A program made the translations under genes and the position numbers. 29,676 nucleotides of DNA from JBBRLG01 sp038231495 (GTDB taxonomy: Bacteria > Planctomycetota > Planctomycetia > Gemmatales > Gemmataceae): positions 1 through 29,676 of the forward strand of contig JBBRLG010000017.1 in the NCBI GenBank assembly GCA_038231495.1, read 5' to 3'. The notes under the pieces are model-generated. The model saw nothing but the letters and a program-made list of their open reading frames with translations. It had not been told where the DNA came from and did no database searches. Below, piece after piece: positions 29,418-29,676 of the stretch. Within the stretch, counting starts at the first letter, position 1. Each line of letters starts with the position of its first letter.

Positions 29418-29676
29418 TTACCTCGACGCCACAACCCCCCCTCTCCCCCCCTTCGCAAGGGGGGGCAGGGGGGGTGCGACACAGGACTCAACGGCTCCCG
29501 GCGCAGCCTGGGCGATCGCCCGCACCAGGCGGCAGACTTCCGGAAGGATGGCGGCAACACCCGGGCTAGGTTCCATGCCGAACTCGGTGGCCAGGGGTTG
29601 GACCTCCACGACGAAAACTTCGGGAGGCAACACGTCGAATTGCCGGGTGACGATCAACAGGTTGTCCAGGTCGATC
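29418..29676 (-). CDS. Hydrogenase maturation protease-like protein, C-terminal part
   Basis: Only the last 85 codons are in the window; the start lies beyond the right edge. The sequence (LLIVTRQFDVLPPEVFVVEV, then PSPGVAAILPEVCRLVRAIA) resembles the end of HycI/HyaD-type peptidases, where a conserved IQP-like motif is followed by a final helix. The last 20 residues are unlike the family: APPLPPLAKGGRGG is the translation of an inserted palindromic repeat. The stop is five bases before the Rieske start, so the gene belongs to the operon. The family call is moderate because the catalytic part is missing. Confidence 0.6.
   Translation of the reverse strand, partial: IDLDNLLIVTRQFDVLPPEVFVVEVQPLATEFGMEPSPGVAAILPEVCRLVRAIAQAAPGAVESCVAPPLPPLAKGGRGGVVASR
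29434..29474. repeat. C/G-run palindromic repeat encoding PPLPPLAKGGRGG
   Basis: Two C7 runs (29435-29441 and 29445-29451) mirror two G7 runs (29459-29465 and 29468-29474) around TTCGCAA, forming a strong hairpin. Repeats that translate as PPLxPLxKGGxGG are dispersed in many bacterial genomes. This one sits in the last codons of the protease-like gene. Confidence 0.8.

Noticed and set aside
1..29676. CRISPR arrays, tRNA and rRNA genes
   Set aside because: I saw no regularly spaced repeats of 25-40 bases and no recognisable tRNA or rRNA sequence; the direct repeat near 26000 has only two copies.

Overview
The window (about 63-70% GC by eye) looks like a chromosome segment of a planctomycete, probably a relative of the Gemmataceae. 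It carries a DUF1549/DUF1553 cytochrome-type protein paired with a DUF1501 Tat-exported protein, a caspase/formylglycine-enzyme-like fusion, an ECF-type sigma factor and many GTG/TTG starts. TGA is an ordinary stop for several genes here, so the genetic code is standard.

Layout. 1-1607 (-): a caspase-like/FGE fusion that runs off the left edge. 1924-3958 (+): a small secreted Cys-rich protein, then a sigma factor overlapping a membrane-anchored partner. 3959-5460: gene-free DNA with three strong hairpins. 5461-8929 (+): an accessory region with a winged-helix protein, a ParB-N/DNA methyltransferase, a terminase-small-subunit-like HTH protein and a zinc-ribbon protein. 9486-11784 (+): a mobile module of DUF2924 protein, serine recombinase split by an in-frame amber stop, and HTH protein, with a convergent HARE-HTH gene. 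12694-15059: small hypothetical genes and an HU-family protein. 15395-20740 (-): one very large STAND ATPase with a putative PD-(D/E)xK nuclease head, a likely anti-phage gene, next to decayed coding remnants (21047-21600). 21601-25466 (-): the DUF1553/DUF1501 pair.

26398-29676 (-) is the most remarkable part. It is a hydrogenase-maturation operon: two maturation proteases (one partial), a Rieske protein, a winged-helix regulator with a Cys/His tail, and a CooC-like nickel ATPase. The CooC-like frame is interrupted by one TGA exactly at the first Cys of the family's CxC metal-binding motif. Reading it as selenocysteine gives a continuous 260-residue protein with U113-x-C115. Downstream, two tandem paralogous small membrane proteins each have two in-frame TGA codons directly after the signal peptide. 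In all three genes a perfect hairpin lies just downstream, with its apical loop starting exactly 20 nt after the (last) TGA and a G in the first two loop positions, as expected for a bacterial SECIS. I read this as a selenoprotein-rich hydrogenase accessory system with two apparently undescribed small selenoprotein genes. Conventional gene calling breaks or misses all three.

How the genes may work together (inference): the proteases trim hydrogenase large subunits, the CooC-like ATPase delivers nickel through a Sec/Cys site, the Rieske protein carries electrons, and the two membrane selenoproteins present selenols on the outer face of the membrane. The hydrogenase structural genes would lie beyond 29676.
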